A DNA stretch of 64,000 bases, from NCBI RefSeq assembly GCF_009862265.1, contig NZ_WWGX01000030.1:62001-126000 (forward strand). The letters are read 5' to 3'. The stretch is from Streptomyces sp. SID8352 (GTDB lineage Bacteria > Actinomycetota > Actinomycetes > Streptomycetales > Streptomycetaceae). The notes beneath the pieces were generated by a model that saw only the letters and a program-made list of their open reading frames with translations, was not told the DNA's origin and made no database searches. Shown here in pieces: positions 33,003-43,786 of this stretch (its first letter is position 1; each line of letters begins with the position of its first letter). A program made the translations under genes and the position numbers.

Positions 33003-35375
33003 GTGGCCAGTAGATCTTTGAAGTTCAGAACGGCGGCGATCGCGGTCGCCGTCGCGACGGCGGGCGCCATGCTCTCCGCCGCCGGGGTGGCCCAGGCGGG
33101 GCCGTCGGCCCGCCCCGCCCTGGAGGGGAACGACCCCCACCCGGCCACGGGTGTCGAGGGGCACAACCTCGACGGTCCGCTCAGCAAGACGCAGGAGGCG
33201 CAGCGCCAGGAGGCCCTGAAGCAGGTCATCTCCGGCCAGTCCTCGGTCCAGAAGCGCAACGGCTCCAACGTCGTCGAGCTCAAGGGCCACGGCAAGGGCA
33301 AGGACAAGAGCAGGAAGAGCGACCGCAAGTACGTCGAGCTGGGCCGCGAGAAGACCGACAAGATCTTCACGATCCTCGTCGAGTTCGGCGACCAGGTCGA
33401 CAGCCGCTACGGCGGCACGCCCGGTCCGCTGCACAACAAGATCGCCAAGCCGGACCGCCGCAAGGACAACTCGACGGCCTGGAAGGCCGATTACAACAAG
33501 AAGCACTTCCAGGACCTGTACTTCGGCACCGGCAAGAAGACCGAGTCGGTCAAGAAGTACTACGAGACCCAGTCCTCGGGCCGCTACTCGGTCGAGGGCG
33601 AGGTCTCCGACTGGGTCAAGGTGCCCTACAACGAGGCGCGCTACGGCTCCAACTACTGCGGAGCCAGCACCTGTTCCAGCGTCTGGAACGTCGTCAGCGA
33701 CGGTCTGAACGCCTGGGTCGCGGACCAGAAGGCCAAGGGCCGCACCGACGCCCAGATCAAGACCGACGTCGCCAAGTACGACCAGTGGGACCGCTACGAC
33801 TTCGACGGCGACGGCGACTTCAACGAGCCCGACGGGTACATCGACCACTTCCAGATCGTGCACGCCGGCGAGGACGAGTCCGCCGGCGGCGGTGCCCAGG
33901 GCACCGACGCGATCTGGGCCCACCGCTGGTACGCGTTCGGCTCCGACGCCGGCGCCACCGGCCCGGCCGACAACAAGCTCGGCGGCACCCCGGTCGGCGA
34001 CACCGGCATCTGGGTCGGCGACTACACCATTCAGCCCGAGAACGGCGGACTGGGCGTCTTCGCCCACGAGTACGGCCACGACCTCGGTCTGCCCGACCTC
34101 TACGACACCGCCGGCGGCGACAACTCCACCGGCTTCTGGACGCTGATGTCGTCCGGTTCGTGGCTGGGCACCGGCCGCGAGTCGATCGGTGACCTGCCCG
34201 GCGACATGAACGCCTGGGACAAGCTCCAGCTCGGCTGGCTGAACTACGACACCGCCAAGGCCGGGGTCAACTCCTGGCACAAGCTGGGCGTCGCGGAGTA
34301 CAACACCAAGCACAAGCAGGGCCTGGTCGTCGAGCTCCCGAAGAAGGCCGTCACCACCGAGGTCGTCGTGCCCTCCGAGGGCAGCACCCAGTGGTGGAGC
34401 GGCAGCGGCGACAACCTCAAGAACACGCTGACCCGCGGCGTCGACCTGACCGGCAAGTCGTCCGCCTCCCTCTCCCTCGACGCCTGGTACGAGATCGAGG
34501 CCGAGTACGACTTCCTCTACGCCGAGGCGTCCACCGACGGCGGTGCCAACTGGACCGCCCTGGACGGCACGTTCGACGGCCAGCCGATCTCCCGTGACGG
34601 CAGCGGCAAGCCGGTCGTGTCCGGCACCTCCGGCGCCTACGGCAAGCTCGTCTACGGCCTCGACGCCTACGCCGGCAAGAAGTTCGACCTGCGCTTCCGC
34701 TACCAGACGGACGGCGGCGTCGCCCTGAAGGGCTTCGCGGCCGACCGGATCGTCCTGACGGCCGACGGCGCCACGGTGTTCTCCGACAACGCCGAGACCG
34801 CGGACCCGGCGTGGACCGCCGCGGGCTTCTCCCGCCTGGGCGCCTCCTTCTCGAAGGACTACGCGCAGTACTACATCGCGGAGAACCGCCAGTACCTGTC
34901 CTACGACAAGACCCTTGAGGTCGGCCCGTACAACTTCGGCTTCGCGTCCCGTCCGGGCTGGGTCGAGCACTACCCCTACCAGACCGGTCTGCTGATCTGG
35001 AAGTGGGACACCTCCCAGGCCGACAACAACACCAGCCAGCACCCGGGCACCGGCCTGGTCCTGCCGGTCGACTCGCACCCGAAGGCGCTGAAGTGGAAGG
35101 ACGGCACCCTGCTGCGCAACCGCATGCAGGCGTACGACTCGCCGTTCAGCCTCTACCGCACCGACGGCATCACGCTGCACAAGGCCGACGTCAAGACCAA
35201 GTTCAAGTCGTCGCCCGGCGTGTCGGTCTTCAACGACCACACCAGCAGCTACTACGACCCGGCCAACCCGACCGGTGGTGTGAAGGTCACTGACACCAAC
35301 ACCAAGATCAAGATCAACAAGCAGGCCCGCGACGGCTCGTCCATCGAGCTGGAGGTCCAGCGCGCGGTGAGGTAG
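33003..35375 (+). CDS. Secreted M6 (immune inhibitor A-like) zinc metalloprotease
   Basis: A 790-residue exported enzyme. Signal peptide: basic start, hydrophobic AAIAVAVATAGAMLSAAGV and cleavage after AQA. The M6 catalytic motif is FAHEYGHDLGLPDLYDT, with zinc ligands His355 and His359 and general base Glu356. A metal-bound Asp-rich loop FDGDGDFNEPDGYIDH precedes it. The C-terminal half holds beta-rich domains (DAWYEIEAEYDFLYAEASTD) like those of Bacillus InhA. The GTG start at 33003 is set by GGAGG at 32992-32996. Unusually rich in Lys/Asn/Tyr codons for the window, as expected for a highly expressed secreted protein. Confidence 0.92.
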   Translation: MASRSLKFRTAAIAVAVATAGAMLSAAGVAQAGPSARPALEGNDPHPATGVEGHNLDGPLSKTQEAQRQEALKQVISGQSSVQKRNGSNVVELKGHGKGKDKSRKSDRKYVELGREKTDKIFTILVEFGDQVDSRYGGTPGPLHNKIAKPDRRKDNSTAWKADYNKKHFQDLYFGTGKKTESVKKYYETQSSGRYSVEGEVSDWVKVPYNEARYGSNYCGASTCSSVWNVVSDGLNAWVADQKAKGRTDAQIKTDVAKYDQWDRYDFDGDGDFNEPDGYIDHFQIVHAGEDESAGGGAQGTDAIWAHRWYAFGSDAGATGPADNKLGGTPVGDTGIWVGDYTIQPENGGLGVFAHEYGHDLGLPDLYDTAGGDNSTGFWTLMSSGSWLGTGRESIGDLPGDMNAWDKLQLGWLNYDTAKAGVNSWHKLGVAEYNTKHKQGLVVELPKKAVTTEVVVPSEGSTQWWSGSGDNLKNTLTRGVDLTGKSSASLSLDAWYEIEAEYDFLYAEASTDGGANWTALDGTFDGQPISRDGSGKPVVSGTSGAYGKLVYGLDAYAGKKFDLRFRYQTDGGVALKGFAADRIVLTADGATVFSDNAETADPAWTAAGFSRLGASFSKDYAQYYIAENRQYLSYDKTLEVGPYNFGFASRPGWVEHYPYQTGLLIWKWDTSQADNNTSQHPGTGLVLPVDSHPKALKWKDGTLLRNRMQAYDSPFSLYRTDGITLHKADVKTKFKSSPGVSVFNDHTSSYYDPANPTGGVKVTDTNTKIKINKQARDGSSIELEVQRAVR

Positions 35376-35400
35376 ACCGCATAGCAGCAGGTCAGAGCGT

Positions 35401-35436
35401 GATCGGCGGTGGCCCCCTGGCGGGTCGCCGCCGATC
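35401..35436 (+). terminator. Hairpin terminator after the M6 protease
   Basis: Inverted repeat GATCGGCGG (35401-35409) / CCGCCGATC (35428-35436) with an 18-nt loop, 26 nt after the protease stop. Confidence 0.55.
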
Positions 35437-35509
35437 CGTGTTTAGGTGCGTCCTGTGACTCTCTTATTGACACCGGTACCGGCACCGACGCACAGGGAGG
35501 TGTGAGCGC

Positions 35510-35857
35510 ATGGCCGCGGGAGGCTTCTGCAAGCTGCCGAACGGCACGGTCGTGGTGGCACTCAACCTGCCCAGCCCCGCCGCCGCGGGCGGCAGCGTCC
35601 GGGTCCTCGTCCACGCCCGCAACCGGGCGCGCGCCCTGACCAGGCTGCGTAATCTGGGACTCCGGGCGGTCTATCTGCGGGGCAACGCCGCGCCGCCCGA
35701 CCCGGACGAGATCACGGCGGTCCTGCACCACCCCGACGGGCTCATATGGCGCACCGCGCCGGTGGCCGGGGCGCAGGGCGGGCCCGACCTCGTCCAGGAG
35801 CTCTGGCATCCGATCCGGGCGCTGCTGCGGCCCCGGACGGCCCCGACGGGGCCCTGA
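35510..35857 (+). CDS. Conserved hypothetical actinobacterial protein
   Basis: A 115-residue protein of unknown function. Sequence suggests a small alpha/beta domain: NGTVVVALNLPSP, SVRVLVHARNRARALTRLRN, LGLRAVYLRGN and the acidic helix DPDEITAVLHHPDGLIWRTA. A perfect GGAGG at 35496-35500, 9 nt before ATG 35510, supports translation. It ends in a Pro-rich tail. No signal peptide or membrane segment. A strong hairpin follows, so it is monocistronic. Confidence 0.75.
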   Translation: MAAGGFCKLPNGTVVVALNLPSPAAAGGSVRVLVHARNRARALTRLRNLGLRAVYLRGNAAPPDPDEITAVLHHPDGLIWRTAPVAGAQGGPDLVQELWHPIRALLRPRTAPTGP

Positions 35858-36325
35858 GCCGGTCCGGCCGCCGGACCTGACCCGCCCGCCCGCCGTCTCC
35901 CGCCCGCGCCGACGGCCGGGAGACGGCGGGCGCGCCGCGCGGCGACGTGGCGGGCGCGCAATGGCGGTGGCGGGCGCGCACCGGCGCGGCACCGGCGGCG
36001 TCCGGCAGCCGGACGGTCACACCGCTCCCGTGAACGGGGAGGGCGTGCGGGCCGACGGTGCCGACGGCGGGCGGGCCGCGGCCGTCACGCGGCACCGGTC
36101 GGCGGCCCGGCAGTGGGCGGGGCGACGGCGCGCGGGTCGACGGTGCGTGGGCCCGCGGTGGCGGCCCCGGACGGTGCGCCGATCCTGACGCGTACCGGCG
36201 ACGGCGCGGGACCGGCCGCCGCCCGCCGGGCGGCGGTCGGCGGGCCGGGTCGCGCCGCTCCGGCGCGGACACCGCCGACGGGCGAGCCCCCGGGGGAGGC
36301 CCGCCCCGTGACCGCCGCGGGCGGT
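35858..36325. other. Intergenic region with terminator and a 20-bp direct repeat
   Basis: No gene is credible in this 468-bp gap between two convergent genes. Besides the terminator at 35887-35932 it contains GTGGCGGGCGCGCA twice (35947-35960 and 35967-35980), 20 bp apart. The remainder is extreme-GC sequence with open frames on both strands but no start signals. Confidence 0.5.
35887..35932 (+). terminator. Hairpin terminator after the conserved hypothetical gene
   Basis: Perfect 16-nt inverted repeat, CGCCCGCCGTCTCCCG (35887-35902) and its complement at 35917-35932, loop 14 nt, 30 nt after the stop codon. Confidence 0.8.
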
Positions 36326-36913
36326 CTACTGCACGACCGGCTTCCCGGTCAGCGCCACGCCCGCCTCCCGCAGCTCCTCCAGCGCCCGCTCTGTCGTCTC
36401 CGGGGCCACCCCTGCGGTCAGGTCGAGCAGCACATGGGTGCGGAAGCCCTCCCGCGCCGCGTCCAGGGCGGTGGCCCGGACGCAGTGGTCGGTGGCGATG
36501 CCCACGACGTCCACCTCGTCGATCCGGCGCTCGCGCAGCCAGTCCGCGAGCCCGGTGCCGTTCTCGTCGGCGCCCTCGAAGCCGCTGTAGGCCGCCGAGT
36601 ACGCCCCCTTGTCGAAGACGGCGTCTATCGCGCCGGAGGCGACGGCCGGGGCGAAGTTCGGGTGGAAGCCGACGCCCTCGGTCCCGGCCACGCAGTGCGC
36701 GGGCCAGGAGCGGACGTAGTCGGGGTTGTCGGCGAAGTGGCCGCCCGGCGCGATGTGGTGGTCGCGGGTGGCCACGACGTGGCGGTAGCCGGCGGGCGCC
36801 TGCCCGATCAGCTCGGTGATGGCGGCGGCCACGTCGGCACCACCGGACACGGCGAGGCTGCCCCCCTCGCAGAAGTCGTTCTGCACGTCTACGACGATCA
36901 AGGCGCGGCGCAT
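36326..36913 (-). CDS. pncA: Nicotinamidase (pyrazinamidase)
   Basis: A 195-residue isochorismatase-fold amidohydrolase converting nicotinamide to nicotinate. The N-terminus LIVVDVQNDFCEGGSLAV gives the catalytic Asp (D9), TRDHHIAPGGHF the metal ligands Asp/His/His, DKGAYSAAYSGFEG the catalytic Lys, and IATDHCVRATALDA the nucleophilic Cys. These match mycobacterial PncA almost position for position. ATG at 36913. It lies just downstream of pncB on the same strand (139-bp gap), so the pair carries out NAD salvage from nicotinamide. Confidence 0.95.
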   Translation of the reverse strand: MRRALIVVDVQNDFCEGGSLAVSGGADVAAAITELIGQAPAGYRHVVATRDHHIAPGGHFADNPDYVRSWPAHCVAGTEGVGFHPNFAPAVASGAIDAVFDKGAYSAAYSGFEGADENGTGLADWLRERRIDEVDVVGIATDHCVRATALDAAREGFRTHVLLDLTAGVAPETTERALEELREAGVALTGKPVVQ

Positions 36914-37052
36914 GGTCGGTGTCCTTCGGCTGCTCGACTACGGGGTTTCTCGACGGGGGACGGGGACGGGGGACGGGATCGCTGGGACGGGGACCGCGGG
37001 ACGGGCGGGGTCCGGGGCGCGGACGGTGCGCGGCGCGTGCCGCGCACCAGTT

Positions 37053-38399
37053 CTAGCTACCCGAGCCCCCGTGCGCGTACTCCGTCGGAAGGACGGGTTC
37101 CCCCCGGGAGAGCTGTGTAGCGGACAGCGGCAGATTGGCGCGGGCCGCCGCGTGCCGGTCCCGGGCCACGTCCAGCGACTCGCGGGCCGTGACCCGTCCG
37201 CCCCGGACCAGCTCGACCAGCAGCTCCCGGCCGGCCAGCTCCCCGGGCAGCGGTCCGGTGCCGACCACCTCGGCCTCGGCCACCCCGTCCCGGTCCAGCC
37301 GCCGGGCGGCCCACTTGCGTCCGCCGACGGAGGTCTTGCCGCCGGTGGACCGCTTGGCCACCGGCACCAGCGGCGCCCCGGCGTCGCCGCTCGTGGCGCG
37401 GGCGACCAGCTTGTAGACCATCGAGGCCGTCGGGTGGCCCGAGCCGGTCACCAGCTGGGTCCCGACGCCGTACGCGTCCACCGGCGCCGCCGCCAGCGAG
37501 GCGATGGCGTACTCGTCCAGGTCGGAGGTGACCACGATCCTCGTCCGGGTGGCGCCCAGCTCGTCGAGCTGCTGCCGTACCCGGTGGGCGACCAGCAGCA
37601 GGTCCCCGGAGTCGATGCGCACCGCGCCCAGCTCCGGTCCGGCGACCTCCACGGCCGTGCGCACCGCCTCGGCGACGTCGTAGGTGTCGACCAGCAGGGT
37701 GGTGCCCCGGCCCAGCGACTCCACCTGGGCCCGGAAGGCGTCCCGCTCGCTGTCGTGCACGAGGGTGAAGGCGTGGGCGGAGGTGCCGACGGTGGGGATG
37801 TTGTAGCGGAACCCGGCGGCCAGGTCGGAGGTGGTGGCGAAGCCGCCGACGTAGGCGGCGCGCGCGGCGGCCACCGCGGCCAGCTCATGGGTGCGCCGGG
37901 CGCCCATCTCGATCAGCGGCCGGTCCCCGGCGGCCGAGGACATCCGGGAGGCCGCCGCGGCGATGGCCGAGTCGTGGTTGAGGATGGAGAGGATCACCGT
38001 CTCCAGCAGCACGCACTCCCCGAAGGTCCCCTCCACCCGCATCAGGGGCGACCCGGGGAAGTACACCTCGCCCTCGGGGTAGCCCCAGATGTCGCCGGTG
38101 AAGCGGTACCCGGCGAGCCACTCCAGGGTCGGGGCGTCGACGATCTCGCGGTCGCGCAGGAAGCGCAGCACGTCCGGGTCGAAGCGGAAGTTCTCCACCG
38201 CGTCCAGCACCCGCCCGGTGCCCGCCACCACTCCGTACCGGCGCCCGTCCGGCAGCCGCCGGGTGAAGACCTCGAACACGCTGCGCCGCCCGGCCGTACC
38301 CGCCCGCAGGGCGGCCTGGAGCATGGTCAGCTCGTACTGGTCCGTGAAGAGCGCCGTCGAGGGGACGTCCACCGGCAGCCCTAGGTCCGCTACGTTCAC
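37053..38399 (-). CDS. pncB: Nicotinate phosphoribosyltransferase
   Basis: A 448-residue enzyme making nicotinate mononucleotide from nicotinate, PRPP and ATP. Motifs: TALFTDQYELTMLQAAL at the N-terminus, EMGARRTHELAAVAAARAAY, VRIDSGDLLLVAHRVRQQLD and VGTQLVTGSGHPTASMVYKL, where the His-containing and phosphate-binding loops lie. GTG at 38399 is preferred, with GGGAGAG 4-5 nt upstream; an extension upstream is Pro/Gly-rich and unlikely. It is divergent from clpS and upstream of pncA. NAD salvage in the cytoplasm. Confidence 0.93.
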   Translation of the reverse strand: MNVADLGLPVDVPSTALFTDQYELTMLQAALRAGTAGRRSVFEVFTRRLPDGRRYGVVAGTGRVLDAVENFRFDPDVLRFLRDREIVDAPTLEWLAGYRFTGDIWGYPEGEVYFPGSPLMRVEGTFGECVLLETVILSILNHDSAIAAAASRMSSAAGDRPLIEMGARRTHELAAVAAARAAYVGGFATTSDLAAGFRYNIPTVGTSAHAFTLVHDSERDAFRAQVESLGRGTTLLVDTYDVAEAVRTAVEVAGPELGAVRIDSGDLLLVAHRVRQQLDELGATRTRIVVTSDLDEYAIASLAAAPVDAYGVGTQLVTGSGHPTASMVYKLVARATSGDAGAPLVPVAKRSTGGKTSVGGRKWAARRLDRDGVAEAEVVGTGPLPGELAGRELLVELVRGGRVTARESLDVARDRHAAARANLPLSATQLSRGEPVLPTEYAHGGSGS

Positions 38400-38576
38400 C
38401 GAACTCTCCCAAGCTGTGACATTCAAGGCGCCCCCGGGCAGGCCGGGGACCCGGGGCGGTCCCCCCGGCGGGTGCGGCACGACCACGATGCTACCCCCAT
38501 TTCGTCAGTCTGACGATTTAAGGTCGGGGCCGCCCCGCCGGGCCCGTTTGTGCGCGGACCCCCCAGTGGTGGCAGC

Positions 38577-38894
38577 ATGGGCGGTGTGACGGCAGCCGCA
38601 CCCATGGAGATCGAGAAGACCGAACCGGCGGAGGAGGTCCTCGCCGTACCCGAGCCCGACGTGCCCTGGGTGACGATCGTCCACAACGATCCGGTCAACC
38701 TCATGAGTTACGTGACCTACGTCTTCCAGTCGTACTTCGGCTATCCGAAGGACAAGGCCACCAAGCTGATGCTCGACGTGCACCACAAGGGCCGGGCGGT
38801 CGTCTCCAGCGGCTCCCGCGAGGAGATGGAGCGGGACGTCCAGGCCATGCACGGCTACGGTCTGTGGGCCACCCTCCAGCAGGACCGGAAATGA
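38577..38894 (+). CDS. clpS: ATP-dependent Clp protease adaptor ClpS
   Basis: A 105-residue ClpS. The core [20 protein letters not shown] contains the conserved N-degron pocket residues (His-Asn-Asp-Pro...Met), and [20 protein letters not shown] is the second signature. ClpS delivers N-end-rule substrates to ClpA/ClpC-ClpP. Candidate starts are ATG 38577, GTG 38586 and ATG 38604; I use 38577 for family length. It is followed after 39 bp by DUF2017, its standard actinobacterial neighbour. Confidence 0.93.
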   Translation: MGGVTAAAPMEIEKTEPAEEVLAVPEPDVPWVTIVHNDPVNLMSYVTYVFQSYFGYPKDKATKLMLDVHHKGRAVVSSGSREEMERDVQAMHGYGLWATLQQDRK

Positions 38895-38933
38895 CCCGCC
38901 CGCCCGCAGGACGGAAGTAGCTGAATCGCCTTC

Positions 38934-39542
38934 ATGCCCGGACAATTCGAACCGATCCCCGGCGGCGGCGCGGCCGTCGCCCTCGACGACGTCGAGGTCT
39001 CCATCATCCGGTCCCTCGCCGTGCAGCTCCTGGAGCTGATCGGCCCCGGCCCCGCCGAGGACGCGCCCGACGACCCGCTGGCGGAGCTGTTCGCCGAGGG
39101 CCCCAGCGAGCCTCCCTCGGACCCGGTGCTGCGCCGCCTCTTCCCGGACGCCTACGGGGACCCCCTGGGCACCCCGCAGGCCGCCGAGGCCGAGGAGCAG
39201 CGGGCGCACTCCGCCGAGTTCCGCCGCTACACCGAGAACGACCTGCGGACCGGCAAGCGCGAGAGCGCCCTCGTGGTGGTCCGCACCCTGGACGCGCTGT
39301 CCACCGGCGCGGCGGGGGAGGGCGGGGCGGTGCTGAAGCTCTCGCCGGAGGAGTCCCGGCAGTGGCTCCGCGCCCTGAACGACCTGCGCCTCGCGATCGG
39401 CGCCCGGCTGGAGATCGCCGACGAGGACGACACGGACCTGCTGTACCGGCTGCCCGACGAGGACCCCCGCAAGCCGATGGTGATGGCGTACCTGTGGCTG
39501 GGCGGGCTCCAGGAGTCCCTGGTCGCCACGCTGCTGCCCTGA
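38934..39542 (+). CDS. DUF2017 family protein
   Basis: A 202-residue acidic protein of the actinobacterial DUF2017 family, almost always encoded next to clpS. Visible features: DDVEVSIIRSLAVQLLELIG near the start, RRLFPDAYGDP in the middle, and LRALNDLRLAIGARLEIADE plus VMAYLWLGGLQESLVATLLP at the end. Mostly helical, no signal peptide. The conserved linkage suggests a role in ClpS-dependent proteolysis, but none has been shown to my knowledge. Ends before a very strong hairpin. Confidence 0.85.
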   Translation: MPGQFEPIPGGGAAVALDDVEVSIIRSLAVQLLELIGPGPAEDAPDDPLAELFAEGPSEPPSDPVLRRLFPDAYGDPLGTPQAAEAEEQRAHSAEFRRYTENDLRTGKRESALVVVRTLDALSTGAAGEGGAVLKLSPEESRQWLRALNDLRLAIGARLEIADEDDTDLLYRLPDEDPRKPMVMAYLWLGGLQESLVATLLP

Positions 39543-40175
39543 GGGGCCCGCCCCTGCGGCGTGCGGCTCACCCCGACCCCGGAATGGTCGTCCGGAGCCC
39601 CGGGCGGCTCCCCGAGGTGCCGCCCGGGGCTCCGGCGCGGGCCGCGGCGGACGCCCCGAACGGCGCCGCGTCCCGCATGACGCCGCGCGTGCCCGGGGGC
39701 GCCGCCCCGAACCCGGCGGGTCATCCGCCCGGCGGAACCCCCTCACCCGGGCGGCGGCGGTGCCGGGCCCCGCCCACCCCGTCCGCGACCCCTTCGGCGC
39801 GCCCCGCGCCCGCCCGCTCCCACCCCGTGCCGTCCCCGCCGTCCTTCCCGGGCACCCGCTCGCACCGCCCCGGCGCACCGCCCCGCTCGCACCGCCCGTA
39901 CCCCGCCCCCGGCGTGCCCCGGAGCCCGCCGCCCCGCATTCCGGTATGACTGTCCGGCGTCCACCGGGGCACCCGCTGTCACCGAGCGGCGCGCCGACCG
40001 TGCCGCGACCGCCCGGCGGGCACCGATCGGACGCCCGGCCGGGTGCGCCACCGGGCCGGTGACCGCCGGCCGGGCACGGGCGGGAGGGGACCCGCCGCAC
40101 TCCGTCGACCGGGGGGCCGAGGACCGGTCCGGTGCCGACGGGGCCCGGGGCGGCTGGGAGAGAGGCGCACCGCAC
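39543..40175. other. Gene-poor region between DUF2017 and the amino-acid permease
   Basis: This 633-bp gap contains the terminator at 39592-39635 and otherwise no credible gene. Open frames on both strands are Pro/Arg/Gly-rich and lack ribosome-binding sites. Imperfect repeats of CCGGGCACCCGCTCGCACCG type occur around 39850-39900. The permease promoter is probably near 40100-40160; GGGAGAGAGG at 40157-40166 is its ribosome-binding site. Confidence 0.45.
39592..39635 (+). terminator. Strong terminator of the clpS-DUF2017 operon
   Basis: Perfect 17-nt inverted repeat (39592-39608 and 39619-39635; core GGAGCCCCGGGCGGC and its complement) with a 10-nt loop, 50 nt after the stop codon. Confidence 0.85.
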
Positions 40176-41603
40176 ATGACCGCTGGGCAGGTCGAGAAGG
40201 AGAGGGCCCCGGAAGAGGGGTACGAGCGCGGACTCGGCAGCCGCCAGGTCCAGATGATCGCGATCGGCGGCGCCATCGGCGTCGGGCTCTTCCTGGGGGC
40301 CGGGGCGAACATCGCCAAGGCGGGCCCCGGCATCATCCTCATGTACGCCCTCGCGGGCCTCATCATCTTCTTCGTCATGCGGGCCCTCGGCGAGCTGCTG
40401 CTCTACCGCCCGGTCTCGGGCTCCTTCGCGGAGTACTCGCGCGAGTTCCTCGGCCCGTTCTTCGGCTACTTCACCGGGTGGACCTACTGGCTGATGTGGG
40501 TGGTCACCGGAATGGCCGAGCTGACCGCCGCCGCCATCTACATCCACTACTGGTTCCCCGGGGTGCCCCAGTGGCTCTCGGCCCTGGTCTTCCTGCTCGT
40601 GCTGTTCACGGCCAACCTGATCTCGGTGCGGCTGTTCGGTGAGATCGAGTTCTGGTTCTCGATGGTCAAGGTCACCGCCATCGTCGGCATGATCGTGATC
40701 GGGCTCGGGGTGCTCACCCTCGGCTTCAGCCAGGCCGGGGACACCGCCGCCGTCTCCAACCTCTGGGCCCTCGGCGGCTTCTTCCCCGAGGGCGTCGGCT
40801 CCTCCCTGATGACCCTCCAGGGCGTCATGTTCGCCTACCTCGCCGTCGAGCTGGTCGGCGTCACCGCGGGGGAGTCCGAGAACCCCGCCGAGACCCTCCC
40901 CAGGGCCATCAACACCCTGCCCTGGCGCATCGCCCTGTTCTACGTGGGCTCGCTCACCGTCATCCTCGCGGTGGTCCGGTGGACCGAGTTCGGGGAGGGC
41001 GTCAGCCCCTTCGTGCGGGCCTTCGCGGTCATCGGCATCCCGGCCGGCGCCGGCATCGTGAACTTCGTGGTCCTCACCGCCGCCCTGTCCTCCTGCAACT
41101 CCGGGATGTACTCCACGGGCCGCATGCTGCGCACCCTCGCGGACAACGGCGAGGCACCCGCCGTCCTGCGCCGGCTGTCCTCCACCAGGACGCCCGCCGT
41201 CGGCATCACCGTCTCCACGGTCTGCATGGCCGTCGGCGTGCTGCTCAACTACGTGGTTCCCGAGCGGGCCTTCCTGTACGTCACCTCCGTCGCCACCGCG
41301 GCCGGCATCTGGACCTGGCTGATGATCCTGGTCTGCCACGTCCGCTACCGCCGCGGGGTGGCCGCCGGACGGCTGCCCGCCTCGTCCTTCCCCGCGCCCG
41401 GCGGCTCGGCCTTCTCCTGGGTCGCCATCGCCTTCCTCCTCTTCGTCACCGGACTCATCGCCTGCGATGCCGAGGCCCGCGTCTGCCTGTACGTGATGGC
41501 GGGCTGGGCCGCCGCCCTGGGCGCCGGCTGGGCGGTGCTGCGCGTCCGCGCCGCCCGCGCCGCCGGGCGCCGCGGCGAGCCCGAGTTCGAGAGGCTCGGC
41601 TGA
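40176..41603 (+). CDS. Amino-acid permease (APC family, AAT/GabP type)
   Basis: A 475-residue transporter with 12 predicted helices. The first helix has the substrate-binding GGAIGVGLFLGAGANI motif after RGLGSRQVQMIAIG, and the loop after helix 5 has FGEIEFWFSMVKVTAIVGMI, typical of the amino acid transporter (AAT) subfamily that includes proline, aromatic amino acid and GABA permeases. AGESENPAETLPRAINTLPW is also conserved. ATG at 40176 is supported by GGGAGAGAGG upstream; a longer frame exists but is unlikely. Substrate unknown. Confidence 0.9.
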   Translation: MTAGQVEKERAPEEGYERGLGSRQVQMIAIGGAIGVGLFLGAGANIAKAGPGIILMYALAGLIIFFVMRALGELLLYRPVSGSFAEYSREFLGPFFGYFTGWTYWLMWVVTGMAELTAAAIYIHYWFPGVPQWLSALVFLLVLFTANLISVRLFGEIEFWFSMVKVTAIVGMIVIGLGVLTLGFSQAGDTAAVSNLWALGGFFPEGVGSSLMTLQGVMFAYLAVELVGVTAGESENPAETLPRAINTLPWRIALFYVGSLTVILAVVRWTEFGEGVSPFVRAFAVIGIPAGAGIVNFVVLTAALSSCNSGMYSTGRMLRTLADNGEAPAVLRRLSSTRTPAVGITVSTVCMAVGVLLNYVVPERAFLYVTSVATAAGIWTWLMILVCHVRYRRGVAAGRLPASSFPAPGGSAFSWVAIAFLLFVTGLIACDAEARVCLYVMAGWAAALGAGWAVLRVRAARAAGRRGEPEFERLG

Positions 41604-41746
41604 CCGGCGCGTTCGCGCGTCCGAGGACGTCCGGCCGCCGGGGAGGTCCGTGGCGGCCCCGCGGTCACCGCTCGGGGCGTCCGGCATGTGGGCCGCCCCG
41701 TACCACTCCTCGGTACGGGGTCGACCCCGCGCCTATGCTGGCCGAC

Positions 41747-42169
41747 ATGCTGACCATCACCCAGGCGCTGTACGACCGGATCGTCGACCACGCGCGCGAG
41801 GACCACCCCGACGAGGCGTGCGGCGTGATCGCCGGGCCCGCGGGGGAGGGCCGTCCCGAGCGGTTCATCCCGATGCTGAACGCGGCCCGCTCGCCCACTT
41901 TCTACGAGTTCGACTCGCAGGACCTGCTCAAGCTCTACCGCGAGATGGACGACCGCGACGAGGAGCCGGTGGTCGTCTACCACTCCCACACGGCGACCGA
42001 GGCCTTCCCCTCCCGCACCGACATCACCTACGCCAACGAGCCCGGCGCCCACTACGTCCTGGTCTCCACCGCGGACACCGACGGGGCCGGGGAGTTCCAG
42101 TTCCGGTCGTTCCGGATCGTGGACGGCGAGGTGACCGAGGAGGAGGTCCGGGTGGTCGGGGCGTACTGA
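41747..42169 (+). CDS. mec: JAMM/MPN-domain metalloprotease, Mec-like (sulfur-carrier processing)
   Basis: A 140-residue Zn metallopeptidase of the Mov34/MPN/PAD-1 fold. The JAMM motif is visible: an upstream Glu in HPDEACGVIAGP and YHSHTATEAFPSRTD (H-x-H-x10-D, with Ser). In M. tuberculosis, Mec+ frees cysteine from the CysO-cysteine adduct; QbsD-like homologues remove C-terminal residues from a sulfur carrier. The cysO and cysM genes follow 366 bp downstream. ATG at 41747 has a TATGCT box ending 8 nt before it, pointing to a leaderless transcript; ATG 41735 is an in-frame alternative. Confidence 0.88.
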   Translation: MLTITQALYDRIVDHAREDHPDEACGVIAGPAGEGRPERFIPMLNAARSPTFYEFDSQDLLKLYREMDDRDEEPVVVYHSHTATEAFPSRTDITYANEPGAHYVLVSTADTDGAGEFQFRSFRIVDGEVTEEEVRVVGAY

Positions 42170-42340
42170 ACCGGCCACCACCGCGGCCCCGCGCCGCCCC
42201 GTCCCGCCCGGCACGCCGGGCCGCCCCGCACCGCCCGCGCACCGTGTCCCGGCCACGGGCTTCCCGCAGTACGGACGGATTGCGTCCGAAGGATGAGATC
42301 ACACTCCGGAATCCGGACCGGGAATCGATACGATGAGCCC

Positions 42341-42436
42341 ATGGTTCTTCTCGACGTGAGTGAAAAGGCGCGGGGCATCCGGCTCGTGGCGCGACTGCAC
42401 GTCGACCTGTGCAGGCTGAACAGCGCCATCTGTTGA
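42341..42436 (+). CDS. Putative cysteine leader peptide (31 aa)
   Basis: A short frame of 31 codons with two Cys codons, Cys24 and the terminal Cys31 just before TGA; the C-terminal half reads RLHVDLCRLNSAIC. This matches the recurrent actinobacterial leader peptides (basic stretch, HVDLCR, ending in Cys) found before sulfur-metabolism genes. A TACGAT box at 42329-42334 is 6 nt before the ATG, suggesting leaderless translation. Stalling at Cys codons could regulate the downstream cysO-cysM genes, in the way Cys-responsive attenuation is known in mycobacteria. Function here is inferred. Confidence 0.75.
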   Translation: MVLLDVSEKARGIRLVARLHVDLCRLNSAIC

Positions 42437-43771
<1,335 letters not shown>

Positions 43772-43786
43772 CCGCGGCCGCCGCCG

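Noticed and set aside
42333..42359. Alternative short frame MSPWFFST upstream of cysO
   Set aside because: Only eight codons with no Cys; the overlapping 31-codon frame ends with a leader-like Cys motif.
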